Shown: positions 33,213-42,768, counted from the stretch's first letter. The stretch: 64,000 nt of DNA from Comamonadaceae bacterium (GCA_027486755.1 JAIXOM010000062.1:1-64000); one strand, 5' to 3'. The notes: generated by a model from the sequence alone, not told the origin. A program made the numbers and translations.

Positions 33213-35297
33213 TCAGTGGATGCGCATGCCCGGCTGGGCGCCGGGCCAGGGCTCGAGGATGTAGATACCGGGCTGGGCTTTTTCGTCGGCGTGGCTGGCG
33301 GCCAGGACCATGCCTTCGCTCACGCCAAATTTCATCTTGCGTGGCGCCAGGTTGGCCACCAGGACGGTCAGCTTGCCTTGCAGATCGGCGGGCTGGTACA
33401 TCGAGGCGATGCCGGAAAAGACATTGCGCGTCTTGCCTTCGCCCACATCGAGCGTCAGGCGCAGCAGCTTGGTCGAGCCTTCCACCGCCTCGCAGTTCAC
33501 GATCTTGGCGATGCGCAGATCGATCTTGGCAAAGTCGTCGATGGCAATGGTGGGCGCGATCTCTTCGCCTCCCGGCGCGCCCCCCGGCGCGCCCCCTGCC
33601 CCGCTTGCGGCAGAGGGCTGGGGTGAGGGTTCTTGCGCAGCCGGCGGCTCAAACAGGGCATCGAGCTGCTCGGGCGTGACCCGCTGCATCAGGTGCTGAT
33701 AAGGCGCGATCGCCGCCACGTCCTGCACATCGTCCCAGCGGTCGAGCTTGCGGCCGACCAGCTTTTCCACCTCGCTCGCCAGGGTTGGCAGCACCGGTGC
33801 CAGGTAGCGGCTGAGCGTAGCGAAAGCGTTGATCAGCACTGAGCAGACCTGGTGCAACTTCTCGTTGTTGTCTTCCTTCTTGGCCAGCTCCCAGGGCTTG
33901 TTTTGGTCGACGTAGGCGTTGACCTGATCGGCCAGGGCCATGATTTCTCGACTGGCCTTGCCGTACTCGCGGCTGTCGTAGTGCTCGGCAAGCGCTGTGC
34001 TGGCTTCGCGCAGGGTCTGCAGCAGGGCGGCGCCGGCCGCATCGAAGTGGGAGGTCAAGCGCCCGTCAAAACGTTTGGTCAAAAAGCCGGCCGCCCGGCT
34101 GGCGATGTTGATGTATTTGCCCACCAGGTCTGAATTGACCCGCAGCATGAAGTCCTCGGCATTGAAGTCGATGTCCTCATTGCGGGCGCTGAGCTTGGCG
34201 GCCAGGTAGTAGCGCAGCCATTCGGGGTTCATGCCCAGGCTCAGGTATTTGAGCGGATCGAGCCCGGTGCCCCGGCTCTTGCTCATCTTCTCGCCGTTGT
34301 TGACCGTCAGAAAGCCATGCACAAACACCTGGTTGGGCACCTTGCGGCCACTGAAGTGCAGCATCGCCGGCCAGAACAGGGTATGGAAGGTGATGATGTC
34401 CTTGCCGATGAAGTGGTACTGCTCGGTGGTCGGGTCAGCCATGAAGGCGGCGTAGTCACGGCCGGTCTTGCCGAAGTGGTTTTTCAGCGAGGCCAGGTAA
34501 CCGACTGGCGCGTCCAGCCAGACATAGAAGTACTTGCCCGGCGCGCCGGGAATCTCAATGCCGAAGTAGGGCGCATCGCGCGAGATGTCCCAGTCGCCCA
34601 TCTTGGGCTTGCCGTCTTCGCCCGGGGCGATCCATTCGGTTATCTTGTTGAGCACCTCGCTTTGCACCGCGCCGCTGCTGGTCCAGGCCTTGAGAAACTC
34701 GATGCAACGCGCATCCGAGAGCTTGAAGAAAAAATGCTCCGAGTTCTTCAGCACCGGTTTGGCGCCCGACAGCGCCGAATAGGGGTTCTTCAGCTCGGTG
34801 GGGGAGTACACCGCGCCGCAGACCTCGCAGTTGTCGCCGTATTGGTCCTTTGCGCCGCATTTGGGGCATTCGCCCTTGATGAAGCGATCGGGCAGGAACA
34901 TGTTCTTGTCGGGGTCGAAGAACTGTTCGATGGTGCGGGTCTCAATCAGCCCTGCCTTTTGAAGGTCCAGGTAGATCTGTTGAGCCAGTTCGTGGTTTTC
35001 GGGCGCGTCGGTCGAGTGCCAGTTGTCAAAACCGATGTGAAAGCCGTTGAGGTAGGGCGGCCGGCCGGCGGCAATGTCGGCCACAAACTGCTGCGGCGTC
35101 ACGCCCGCCTTTTCAGCCGCGATCATGATGGGCGCGCCGTGCGCGTCGTCGGCGCAGACAAAGTGCACCTCGTGGCCCTGCATGCGCTGGAACCGCACCC
35201 AGATGTCGGCCTGGATGTACTCCATGATGTGGCCGATGTGGAACTTGCCATTGGCATACGGCAAGGCGGTGGTGACGAACAGGCGACGCTGGGGCAT
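33213..35297 (-). CDS. metG: methionyl-tRNA synthetase
   Basis: 694 residues. The HIGH-type motif is [14 protein letters not shown], the zinc knuckle is [17 protein letters not shown], and KMSKS appears as [11 protein letters not shown]-terminal EMAP/tRNA-binding domain begins near [11 protein letters not shown]. The linker before it contains an [18 protein letters not shown]-like segment encoded by one unit of the 37-bp repeat family at 33582-33632, an in-frame insertion. The enzyme is otherwise of normal length and motif content. Confidence 0.96.
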   Translation of the reverse strand: MPQRRLFVTTALPYANGKFHIGHIMEYIQADIWVRFQRMQGHEVHFVCADDAHGAPIMIAAEKAGVTPQQFVADIAAGRPPYLNGFHIGFDNWHSTDAPENHELAQQIYLDLQKAGLIETRTIEQFFDPDKNMFLPDRFIKGECPKCGAKDQYGDNCEVCGAVYSPTELKNPYSALSGAKPVLKNSEHFFFKLSDARCIEFLKAWTSSGAVQSEVLNKITEWIAPGEDGKPKMGDWDISRDAPYFGIEIPGAPGKYFYVWLDAPVGYLASLKNHFGKTGRDYAAFMADPTTEQYHFIGKDIITFHTLFWPAMLHFSGRKVPNQVFVHGFLTVNNGEKMSKSRGTGLDPLKYLSLGMNPEWLRYYLAAKLSARNEDIDFNAEDFMLRVNSDLVGKYINIASRAAGFLTKRFDGRLTSHFDAAGAALLQTLREASTALAEHYDSREYGKASREIMALADQVNAYVDQNKPWELAKKEDNNEKLHQVCSVLINAFATLSRYLAPVLPTLASEVEKLVGRKLDRWDDVQDVAAIAPYQHLMQRVTPEQLDALFEPPAAQEPSPQPSAASGAGGAPGGAPGGEEIAPTIAIDDFAKIDLRIAKIVNCEAVEGSTKLLRLTLDVGEGKTRNVFSGIASMYQPADLQGKLTVLVANLAPRKMKFGVSEGMVLAASHADEKAQPGIYILEPWPGAQPGMRIH
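33582..33632 (-). repeat. single GC-rich repeat unit inside metG linker
   Basis: On the minus strand the bases ACCCTCACCCCAGCCCTCTG and the following GCGGGGCAGGG match the R-type unit found at 39136. It is degenerate and followed by short CCGGCGCGCC repeats. It encodes Pro/Ser/Ala/Gly residues between the catalytic and tRNA-binding domains. Confidence 0.65.
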
Positions 35298-35461
35298 GGG
35301 TGTGCGGGGTGAGGTGCGGGTGGCGCGGGGCCAAGCCCGCCGGCGGGCGAAGAGGGGATTTTATGCGGCCGGACTGGCGCTCAGCGCCCGCCCGGGCCCT
35401 GCGCTGGCGTGGGGCGGGGCCGGCGTTAGACTTTGAGTCGTTTTCTCTGGAGTTACCTTTC

Positions 35462-35623
35462 ATGGCCGCAGCATCGACAGCAAACCCCCAGCGCCTCCTG
35501 GGCGCCCTGCAGCGCGGCTTGGAGCCCAAGCTCAGCGCCAAGAGTACTTTTGTCACGGCTGCTGGCCAGACCACGGTGTTGTCGACCCTGTTTCCGACCA
35601 TCACCGCCTGCAGGAACCCATGA
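35462..35623 (+). CDS. small protein coupled to lysR
   Basis: 53-residue frame (MAAASTANPQRLLGALQRGL, then FVTAAGQTTVLSTLF) preceded by a TGGAG site and ending in ATGA that overlaps the LysR start. No family recognised. It could be a leader peptide tuning LysR translation or the remnant of a longer gene. Confidence 0.4.
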   Translation: MAAASTANPQRLLGALQRGLEPKLSAKSTFVTAAGQTTVLSTLFPTITACRNP

Positions 35624-36570
35624 GCAGCCTGGCCTCGCTGAGATACCTGCTGGCGCTCAATGAGCATCGCCATTTCGGGCGCGCGGCCCAGGCCTGCCAC
35701 ATCACGCAGCCGGCCCTGTCCAACGCCTTGAAGGCCCTGGAAGAGGAGTTTGGCACCCCCATCGTCAAGCGCGGCCGCACCTATGCCGGTCTCACGCCTG
35801 AAGGCGAGCGGGTGCTGGTCACGGCGCAGCGCATGCTGCACGAGCAGGCCTTGCTCATGCAGGACTTGGCCAGCACCGCCGAGCGGCCGCAGGGCAGGCT
35901 CAGCCTGGGTGTGGTGCCCACCGCCGTGCCGATTGCTACCCGTTTTGCCGCGCAATTGCAGGCTCGCCACCCGGGCATTGCGCCGGTGCTGCGCTCCATG
36001 AGCTCGCGCGAGATTGAAGAGGGTCTGGACAACCTCTCCCTGGACCTGGGCCTGGGCTTTGCCGAGCGCCTGGACGCTGGCAAGGCGCCGCCGCGTTTTG
36101 AGTTGTTGCCCCAGTACACCGAGCATTATTTTTTGGTGCGGCGGGCGGGGCGGCCGGCGCCGCAACTGAGCCTGGGCGCGCCCATGCCTTGGGCCCAAGC
36201 GGGCAGCTTGCGCTTGTGCCTGCTCACGCCCGAGATGCACAACCGCAGCCTGGTCGACAGCGCCTTCGAGCGCGCCGGCGTGCAAGTACGGCCGGTGATG
36301 GAAACCGACTCGGTGCTCACCCTGGCGCTGGCGGTGCAGGCCGGCGATGTGGCCAGCGTGCTGCCCGGCGCCTTGGTGGGCGCGGTGCGCAGCCAGGGCG
36401 AGCTCGAAGCCCTGCCCCTGGTCGAGCCCGAGATGCTGACGCCGCTGGTTTTTGCCAGCTTGGCTCAGTCGCGTCCCTCGCGGGTGCTGCAGGCGGCATT
36501 GGCGCTGGCGGCCGATGAGCAGTGGCTGGCGCAAGCCGCTGCGCACAGCGGCGGGCTGCAGGGCCTGTAG
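35620..36570 (+). CDS. LysR family regulator of formate dehydrogenase (predicted)
   Basis: 316 residues. N-terminal winged HTH with ALNEHRHFGRAAQACHITQPALSNALKALEEE; the effector domain begins near LSLGVVPTAVPIATRF. It lies upstream of and co-directional with the formate dehydrogenase genes, separated by 250 bp with a LysR-type site, so it probably controls them. The start has a 4-nt overlap with the small frame before it. Confidence 0.85.
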   Translation: MSSLASLRYLLALNEHRHFGRAAQACHITQPALSNALKALEEEFGTPIVKRGRTYAGLTPEGERVLVTAQRMLHEQALLMQDLASTAERPQGRLSLGVVPTAVPIATRFAAQLQARHPGIAPVLRSMSSREIEEGLDNLSLDLGLGFAERLDAGKAPPRFELLPQYTEHYFLVRRAGRPAPQLSLGAPMPWAQAGSLRLCLLTPEMHNRSLVDSAFERAGVQVRPVMETDSVLTLALAVQAGDVASVLPGALVGAVRSQGELEALPLVEPEMLTPLVFASLAQSRPSRVLQAALALAADEQWLAQAAAHSGGLQGL

Positions 36571-36751
36571 TCGCCCGATGAATTGCTAGCGAAGGCGCGC
36601 TGGCACTGGTTTTTGAAGGCCCCTAGCTTCTCGACTTCCTGGGCCTGCGCCAAGGCTATGTGTCCAGCCAAAAATCAAGCCATAGGCGGTATTGAGCGGC
36701 ACTGATGCCCACCTAAACTGAGCCTTCGTGGCCTGGCTCCCAGGGACTTTG

Positions 36752-36766
36752 ATTCAGTCTCTGAAT
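36752..36766 (+). promoter_or_regulatory. LysR-type binding site upstream of fds genes
   Basis: ATTCAG-TCT-CTGAAT is a perfect 6-bp inverted repeat with a 3-nt centre and contains the T-N11-A pattern of LysR sites. It lies about 56 bp before the fdsGB start. Confidence 0.55.
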
Positions 36767-36822
36767 AGAGTCATATGCCTCGCAAATTTGACGCGGTGTT
36801 GGGCGTCAGGCGACATTCGGGC

Positions 36823-38778
36823 ATGACTGCTTCTCTTGCCTCTCCCCCCGTGACCCGCGTGCCGCTCGACGGCCTGCGACAAAGCCTCAAGCGCCACGCC
36901 AAGCTCAAGGGCCGCCAGCCGGATGATGCCTCCCTGGCCGAGGTGCGCGCCTTGATCGGCCCTCGCCCCGAAGGCGGCCACCGCCGCGACCTGTTGATCG
37001 AGCACCTGCACCTGCTGCAAGACGCCTACCTGGGCTTGCACGAGCGGCACCTGGTGGCGCTAGCCCGGGAGATGAACATTCCCATGGCCGAGGTCTACGA
37101 GGTGGCGAGTTTTTATCACCACTTTGACATCCTGCGCGAGGGTGAATCGGCGGCGGCGCTGACGGTGCGGGTGTGTGATGGACTGCCCTGCGAAATGCAG
37201 GGGGCGCGGGCGCTGCTGGAGAGGCTGCCGGCCATTTTGGGGAGCGAGGTGCGGGTGATTGCTGCGCCGTGCATTGGCCGCTGTGAGCAGGCGCCGGCGG
37301 CGCTGGTGGGGCAGCGGGCGGTGCCTTGGGCCAGGGTTGAGAAAATTGCCGAGGTCTGTGGGCACGCGATGCCCCTCTCCCCAGAGGGGCGAGGGAGTCA
37401 TGCGGGCTTCCATGCGATGGAGGAACTAGGGAGTGATGCTGGCCCCCATTCGGCGGAGGGGCGAGGGAGCGATGTAGATCCTCTTGCGAGTGAGGGGCGA
37501 GCTAATCATGTGGCGGCTCGCGCTAGTGAGGGGAGGGGGAGTCAGACGGCGCCCCTTTCAGCACAGGTGAGCCCTGTCTTACTCCCTCTCCCTCTGGGAG
37601 AGGGCAGGGGTGAGGGCACGGAAGTCGATTACGCGGCCTACCTCTCAAAAGGCGGCTACACCCTGGCCCGGCGTATCGTCAGCGGCGAGCTGCCCGACGA
37701 CGAGGTGATCCGCGCCCTTGAAGGCTCGGGCCTGCGCGGCCTGGGCGGGGCCGGTTTTCCGGCTGGGCGCAAGTGGCGCATCGTGCGCGATCAAGCCGCG
37801 CCGCGCCTGATGGCCGTCAACATCGACGAGGGCGAGCCTGGCACTTTCAAGGACCGCACTTACCTGGAGCGCGACCCGCACCGCTTTCTTGAAGGCATGC
37901 TGATCGCCGCCCACGTGGTGGGCACCGAGGCCTGCTACATCTACCTGCGCGACGAGTACCACGACTGCCGGCGCCTGCTGGCCGCCGAGATTGCCAAGCT
38001 GCAGGCCGACCCGCCTTTCCCGCTGCCGCGCATCGAACTGCGCCGGGGCGCAGGCGCCTACATCTGCGGCGAAGAGTCGGGCATGATCGAGAGCATCGAG
38101 GGCAAGCGGGGCGAACCGCGCATGCGCCCGCCCTACATCGCGCAGGTGGGCCTGTTTGGCCGGCCCACGCTGGAGCACAACTTTGAGACGCTGTACTGGG
38201 TGCGCGAGATCGTCGAGCGCGGACCGCAGTGGTTCGCCTCCCAGGGCGCCAACGGCCGCCAGGGCCTGCGGTCTTTCAGCGTGAGCGGCCGCGTCAAGAA
38301 CCCGGGTGTCAAACTCGCGCCGGCCGGCATCACGCTGCGCGAGTTGGTGGACCAGCACTGCGGCGGCATGGCCGAGGGCCATGCGCTTTACGCCTACCTG
38401 CCGGGTGGCGCTTCTGGCGGCATTTTGCCGGCGCATCTCGCCGATATTCCGCTGGACTTTGACACCTTGCAGCCCTACGGCTGCTTCATAGGCTCGGCGG
38501 CGGTGATCGTGCTCAGCCAGCAGGACAAGGCGCGCGACGCGGCGCTGAATATGATGAATTTTTTCGCACACGAGAGCTGCGGCCAGTGCACGCCCTGCCG
38601 GGTGGGCACGGCCAAGGCCGCGCAGCTCATGGCCGCCCCGGTGTGGGACGCGGCCACCTTGCAGGACCTGAGCGCGGTGATGGTGGACGCGTCCATCTGC
38701 GGCCTGGGCCAGGCCGCGCCCAACCCGGTGCAAAGCGTGCTCAAGCACTTTGCCCATGAAGTCGGAGTTGCCGCATGA
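36823..38778 (+). CDS. formate dehydrogenase, fused gamma-beta subunits (FdsG-FdsB)
   Basis: 651 residues. The N-terminal 180 are NuoE/FdsG-like with a thioredoxin-type [2Fe-2S] site (CDGLPCEM, CIGRCEQ). The rest is NuoF/FdsB-like with FMN/NAD motifs GLGGAGFPAGRKW and NIDEGEPGTFKDR and the [4Fe-4S] site CGQCTPCRVG plus a later Cys. It passes electrons from FdsA to NAD. Between the domains, about residues 183-266, lies an insertion made of repeated (S/A)EGRGS units and LPLPLGEGRGEG. The insert is explained by GC-rich repeats at 37370-37620. The start at MTASLASPPV is chosen by homology. Confidence 0.9.
   Translation: MTASLASPPVTRVPLDGLRQSLKRHAKLKGRQPDDASLAEVRALIGPRPEGGHRRDLLIEHLHLLQDAYLGLHERHLVALAREMNIPMAEVYEVASFYHHFDILREGESAAALTVRVCDGLPCEMQGARALLERLPAILGSEVRVIAAPCIGRCEQAPAALVGQRAVPWARVEKIAEVCGHAMPLSPEGRGSHAGFHAMEELGSDAGPHSAEGRGSDVDPLASEGRANHVAARASEGRGSQTAPLSAQVSPVLLPLPLGEGRGEGTEVDYAAYLSKGGYTLARRIVSGELPDDEVIRALEGSGLRGLGGAGFPAGRKWRIVRDQAAPRLMAVNIDEGEPGTFKDRTYLERDPHRFLEGMLIAAHVVGTEACYIYLRDEYHDCRRLLAAEIAKLQADPPFPLPRIELRRGAGAYICGEESGMIESIEGKRGEPRMRPPYIAQVGLFGRPTLEHNFETLYWVREIVERGPQWFASQGANGRQGLRSFSVSGRVKNPGVKLAPAGITLRELVDQHCGGMAEGHALYAYLPGGASGGILPAHLADIPLDFDTLQPYGCFIGSAAVIVLSQQDKARDAALNMMNFFAHESCGQCTPCRVGTAKAAQLMAAPVWDAATLQDLSAVMVDASICGLGQAAPNPVQSVLKHFAHEVGVAA
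37370..37620 (+). repeat. in-frame GC-rich repeat insertion in fdsB
   Basis: Begins with an R-type unit, then short amplified versions of its 3' part (GAGGGGCGAGGGAG variants, about 36-bp spacing) and ends with an L-type unit at 37583-37619. It adds about 84 codons without a stop or frameshift, all in the linker of the fused subunit. Confidence 0.85.
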
Positions 38779-41700
38779 ACGCGCCCCTCAATGCCCAGCA
38801 CCTGCAGCCTGCTACCGTGGAATTCGAGCTCAACGGCCAGGCCGTGCAGGCCTCGGCCGGCGACACCATCCTGGCCGTGGCCAAGCGCTTGGGCGTGGAG
38901 ATTCCGCACCTGTGCTTCAGCGAAGGCCTGAGGCCTGACGGCAACTGCCGCGCCTGCGTGGTCGAGATCGCCGGCGAGCGGACCTTGGCGCCCAGCTGCT
39001 GCCGCGCTGTGGCGCCGGGCATGAAGGTGCAGTCGGGCAGCGAGCGCGCGCTCAAGAGCCAGAAGATGGTGCTGGAGATGCTGCTGTCGGACATGCCGGA
39101 TGCTGGCTACAAGTGGAATGATGGGGGCGGTGTGCTGCCCCTCACCCCAGCCCTCTCCCCAGAGGGGCGAGGGAGCCAAGAGGACCCCCGTTCCGCGCAG
39201 GGGCAAGGGCGCCCTGACTTACTCCCTCTCCCTCTGGGAGAGGGTTGGGGTGAGGGCATCGGCCTGTCCCATACTCAGCCCGTCGGCCAGCACGGCGAGC
39301 TCAGCCTCTGGGCTGAGCGAATGCAGGTCAAAGTGCGTCCCGCGCTCAAGGCCCTGCGCCGCAAGCAGCCCGAGGCCGACATCTCCCACCCGGCCATGGC
39401 CGTCAACCTCGACGCCTGCATCCAATGCACCCGCTGCGTGCGCGCCTGCCGCGAGGAGCAGGTCAATGACGTGATTGGCTACGCCCGTCGGGGCGCGCAC
39501 AGCCAGATCGTGTTCGACTTGGCCGACCCCATGGGCGCCAGCACCTGCGTGGCCTGCGGCGAGTGCGTGCAGGCCTGCCCGACCGGCGCGCTCATGCCTA
39601 AGACGCAGATCGGCTCGCAGGTGGTGGACAAGACCGTGGACTCGGTCTGCCCCTTTTGCGGCGTGGGCTGCCAGCTGAGCTACAAGGTCAAAGACAACAA
39701 AATCGTCAGCGTCGAAGGCCGCGACGGGCCGGCCAACCACGGGCGGCTGTGCGTCAAAGGTCGATTCGGCTTTGACTATGCGCACAGTCCGCAGCGCTTG
39801 ACCCAGCCTCTGATCCGCCGCGAGGGTGTGGCCAAGGACCCTGCCGCACTCGAAAACCTCAACCGCAATACGGCCGATTGGTCGCATGTTTTTCGTGAGG
39901 CCAGCTGGGAGGAAGCCCTGGCCCTGGCCGTCGGGGGCTTGAGGCGTCTGCGCGATTCCCACGGCCCCAAGTCGCTGGCCGGTTTTGGCTCGGCCAAGGG
40001 CAGCAACGAAGAGGCCTACCTGTTTCAAAAGCTGGTGCGCACCGGTTTTGGCAGCAACAACGTGGACCACTGCACCCGCCTGTGCCATGCCTCCAGTGTT
40101 GCCGCGCTGCTCGAAGGCGTGGGCTCGGGCGCGGTGAGTAATCAGGTGAGCGACGTGGCGCACAGCGAGTTGATTTTTGTGATCGGCTCCAACCCCACGG
40201 CCAACCATCCGGTGGCCGCCACCTGGATGAAGAACGCGGTGCAGGCCGGCAAAAAGCTGGTGCTGGCCGACCCGCGCATCACCGACATCGGCCGCCATGC
40301 CTGGCGCACCCTGCAGTTCAAGCCCGATACCGATGTCGCCATGCTCAACGCCATGATCTACACCGTGATCGAAGAGGGTCTGACCGACCCGGCCTTTATC
40401 GCGCAGCGGGTCAAGGACTACCAAGCGCTGCGCGAGCGCATCCGTCCCTACGGCCCCGAGGCCATGGCGGCTATCTGCGGCATCCCGGCTGAGCGCTTGC
40501 GTGAAGTGGCTCGCGCCTACGCCACATCCAAGGCCTCCATGATTCTTTGGGGTATGGGGGTGAGCCAGCATGTGCATGGCACTGACAATGTGCGCTGCCT
40601 GATTGCGCTGGCCAGCATCACCGGCCAGATCGGCAAGCCCGGCTCCGGCCTGCACCCCCTGCGCGGGCAAAACAATGTGCAAGGCGCCAGTGACGCCGGG
40701 CTCATCCCAATGATGTTCCCCAACTACCAGCGGGTGGCCGATAAAGCGGCCCACGCCTGGTTTGAAGACTTCTGGCAGAGCCCGCTCGATCCGCAGCCGG
40801 GCTATACCGTCACCGAGATCATGGACAAGGCCATGGCCGATGACAGCGATCCGCACAAGGTGCGGGGCCTGTACATCATGGGCGAGAACCCGGCCATGAG
40901 TGACCCCGACCTCCACCATGCCCGCGCCGCTCTGGCCAGCCTCGAGCACCTGGTGGTGCAAGATATTTTCATGACTGAGACCGCCTGGCTGGCTGATGTG
41001 GTACTGCCTGCCACCGCCTGGCCAGAGAAGACCGGCACCGTCACCAACACCGACCGCATGGTGCAGATGGGCCGGCAGGGCCTGCAGCCCCCGGGCGATG
41101 CAAGGGCCGACCTGTGGCTCATTCAGCAGATGGCCGCGGGCATGGGCCTGAGCTGGAATTACGCAGGCGAGCACCATGGCGTAGAGCAGGTCTACGAGGA
41201 GATGCGCCGTGCCATGCATGCGGTCATCAGCGGCATCAGCTGGCAGCGCCTGCAGCAGCACTCCAGCGTGACCTACCCTTGCCTGAGCGAGGACGATCCG
41301 GGTCAGCCCACGGTGTTCACCGAACACTTTGACACTCCGGATGGCCGGGTGCATCTGGTGCCGGCCGATCTCATCAGTGCCGACGAGCTGCCCGATGCGA
41401 GCTACCCCTTTGTGCTGATCACCGGCCGCCAGCTCGAACACTGGCATACCGGCAGCATGACCCGCCGCGCCAGCATGCTTGACGCCATTGAGCCGGTGGC
41501 GGTGGCCTCGATGAACGGCGCCGATTTGCAGGCCCTGGGCGTGAGCGCCGGTGAGGTGATCACCATCGCCTCGCGTAGGGGCGCGGTGGTGGTGCAGGCC
41601 AGGCGCGATGACGGCACACCCCAGGGCTCGGTGTTCATGCCCTTTGCCTTCCATGAGGCGGCGGCCAATGTGCTGACCAATGGCGCGATTGATCCGGTGG

Positions 41701-41807
41701 GCAAGATCCCCGAATTCAAATACTGTGCAGTCCAGGTGCAAGCCGGTGGCCAGCTGCCTGCGCAGCGCGGCTACCTTGGCCAGGCCCTGAGCCTGCAGCC
41801 TGTATGA
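38775..41807 (+). CDS. fdsA: formate dehydrogenase alpha subunit (NAD-linked, Mo/W)
   Basis: 1010 residues, catalysing formate oxidation to CO2. Order: N-terminal [2Fe-2S] ferredoxin domain (CFSEGLRPDGNCRACV), then a His/Cys region, two [4Fe-4S] sets (CIQCTRCVRACREE, CVACGECVQACP), and the molybdopterin domain opening CPFCGVGCQLSYKV. The metal-ligand Cys sits in HCTRLCHASSV, so this is a Cys not Sec enzyme. Residues about 121-163 are an insertion (LTPALSPEGRGS to LPLPLGEGWGEG) not expected in FdsA. It overlaps fdsGB and fdhD by ATGA. Confidence 0.94.
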   Translation: MNAPLNAQHLQPATVEFELNGQAVQASAGDTILAVAKRLGVEIPHLCFSEGLRPDGNCRACVVEIAGERTLAPSCCRAVAPGMKVQSGSERALKSQKMVLEMLLSDMPDAGYKWNDGGGVLPLTPALSPEGRGSQEDPRSAQGQGRPDLLPLPLGEGWGEGIGLSHTQPVGQHGELSLWAERMQVKVRPALKALRRKQPEADISHPAMAVNLDACIQCTRCVRACREEQVNDVIGYARRGAHSQIVFDLADPMGASTCVACGECVQACPTGALMPKTQIGSQVVDKTVDSVCPFCGVGCQLSYKVKDNKIVSVEGRDGPANHGRLCVKGRFGFDYAHSPQRLTQPLIRREGVAKDPAALENLNRNTADWSHVFREASWEEALALAVGGLRRLRDSHGPKSLAGFGSAKGSNEEAYLFQKLVRTGFGSNNVDHCTRLCHASSVAALLEGVGSGAVSNQVSDVAHSELIFVIGSNPTANHPVAATWMKNAVQAGKKLVLADPRITDIGRHAWRTLQFKPDTDVAMLNAMIYTVIEEGLTDPAFIAQRVKDYQALRERIRPYGPEAMAAICGIPAERLREVARAYATSKASMILWGMGVSQHVHGTDNVRCLIALASITGQIGKPGSGLHPLRGQNNVQGASDAGLIPMMFPNYQRVADKAAHAWFEDFWQSPLDPQPGYTVTEIMDKAMADDSDPHKVRGLYIMGENPAMSDPDLHHARAALASLEHLVVQDIFMTETAWLADVVLPATAWPEKTGTVTNTDRMVQMGRQGLQPPGDARADLWLIQQMAAGMGLSWNYAGEHHGVEQVYEEMRRAMHAVISGISWQRLQQHSSVTYPCLSEDDPGQPTVFTEHFDTPDGRVHLVPADLISADELPDASYPFVLITGRQLEHWHTGSMTRRASMLDAIEPVAVASMNGADLQALGVSAGEVITIASRRGAVVVQARRDDGTPQGSVFMPFAFHEAAANVLTNGAIDPVGKIPEFKYCAVQVQAGGQLPAQRGYLGQALSLQPV
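39136..39260 (+). repeat. in-frame GC-rich R-L repeat pair in fdsA
   Basis: An R-type unit (39136-39175) and an L-type unit (39224-39260) enclose 48 bp. Outer bases are TGCCCCTCA and TGAGGGCA, inverted with respect to each other. They encode the extra segment after the ferredoxin domain. Confidence 0.85.
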
Positions 41808-42661
41808 GCGCTGTACTTTGCGCAGCGGATGATGCCCTGGCCTTGCCGCGGCTCAGCCAGGCGCGGACCCCTTTTACCTGCCAAATCGAGGCTATGGACG
41901 AGAACGGGCAATTGCGCACCCTGGCCATACCGGTGGAGCGGGCGCTGACCGTTTATGTGGACAAGCGCGAGCTCATCACCCTCATGACCCTGGGCGCGCG
42001 CCCGGAATGGCTGGTGCTGGGCTATCTGCGCAACCAGGGGCTGATCAGCTCGGCGGCGCAGCTCGACTCGATCACGGTCGACTGGGAGGTGGGCGCAGCG
42101 GCCGTTAAGACCCGCAGCGGCGTTGAGGCGATTGAAGAGCGCACTGCCCAGCGGGTGGTCACCACCGGCTGCGGCCAGGGCAGCGTGTTCGGTGGCCTGA
42201 TGGATCAGGTGCAGGGCCTGCGCCTGGCTGAATCGGCGCGCATCAGCCAGGCGCAAATCCACAGCCTGGTCGAGACCATACGCCTGAGCGAGAGTACCTA
42301 CAAATCGGCCGGCTCGGTCCATGCCTGCGCATTATTTTCGCTGAGCACAGCGCAGCCCGAAATGCTGCTTTTTATTGAGGACGTGGGCCGGCACAACGCG
42401 GTCGACACCATCGCTGGCTGGAGCTGGCTCAACTCCCAAAGCGTTGCTGGGCCGCTGGCGCTCTACACCACCGGCCGGCTGACCAGCGAGATGGTTATCA
42501 AGGCGGCGCAGATGGGCGTGCCCTTTGTGATTTCGCGCAGCGGCATCACCCAGATGGGCCATCAGGTGGCGCAGACGGTGGGCCTGTGCGCCATCGGCCG
42601 GGCCTTGAATCGGCGCTACCTGTGCTTTAGCCACCCTCAGCGCTTGCTCCAGGGCGGCTAG
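41804..42661 (+). CDS. fdhD: formate dehydrogenase accessory sulfurtransferase
   Basis: 285 residues. FdhD delivers sulfur to the molybdenum cofactor of formate dehydrogenase. RVVTTGCGQGSVFGG provides the active-site Cys in place of the CXXC of E. coli. DVGRHNAVDTIAGW and TGRLTSEMVIKAAQMGVPFVISRS are diagnostic. Coupled to fdsA by ATGA. The small delta subunit gene (fdsD) often present after it in related species is not here. Confidence 0.93.
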   Translation: MSAVLCAADDALALPRLSQARTPFTCQIEAMDENGQLRTLAIPVERALTVYVDKRELITLMTLGARPEWLVLGYLRNQGLISSAAQLDSITVDWEVGAAAVKTRSGVEAIEERTAQRVVTTGCGQGSVFGGLMDQVQGLRLAESARISQAQIHSLVETIRLSESTYKSAGSVHACALFSLSTAQPEMLLFIEDVGRHNAVDTIAGWSWLNSQSVAGPLALYTTGRLTSEMVIKAAQMGVPFVISRSGITQMGHQVAQTVGLCAIGRALNRRYLCFSHPQRLLQGG

Positions 42662-42676
42662 CTCCTCCGTAAGCCC

Positions 42677-42703
42677 CTTCGCGCCGAGGGCGGCGCTCCC
42701 ACA
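42677..42703 (+). repeat. single REP-like subtype A unit
   Basis: One forward subtype A unit with its CTCCCACA tail, between fdhD and the permease gene. No B partner is visible. Confidence 0.8.
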
Positions 42704-42768
42704 AAAATCAACCCCCTTCCATGACCCCCTGAGCCCGCAGGTTCATAGCTTTGCGCTATGGTGTGGGG

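Noticed and set aside
39219-41741. 840-codon minus-strand frame opposite fdsA
   Set aside because: A shadow of a GC-rich gene; no recognisable domain, while the plus strand encodes all formate dehydrogenase motifs.
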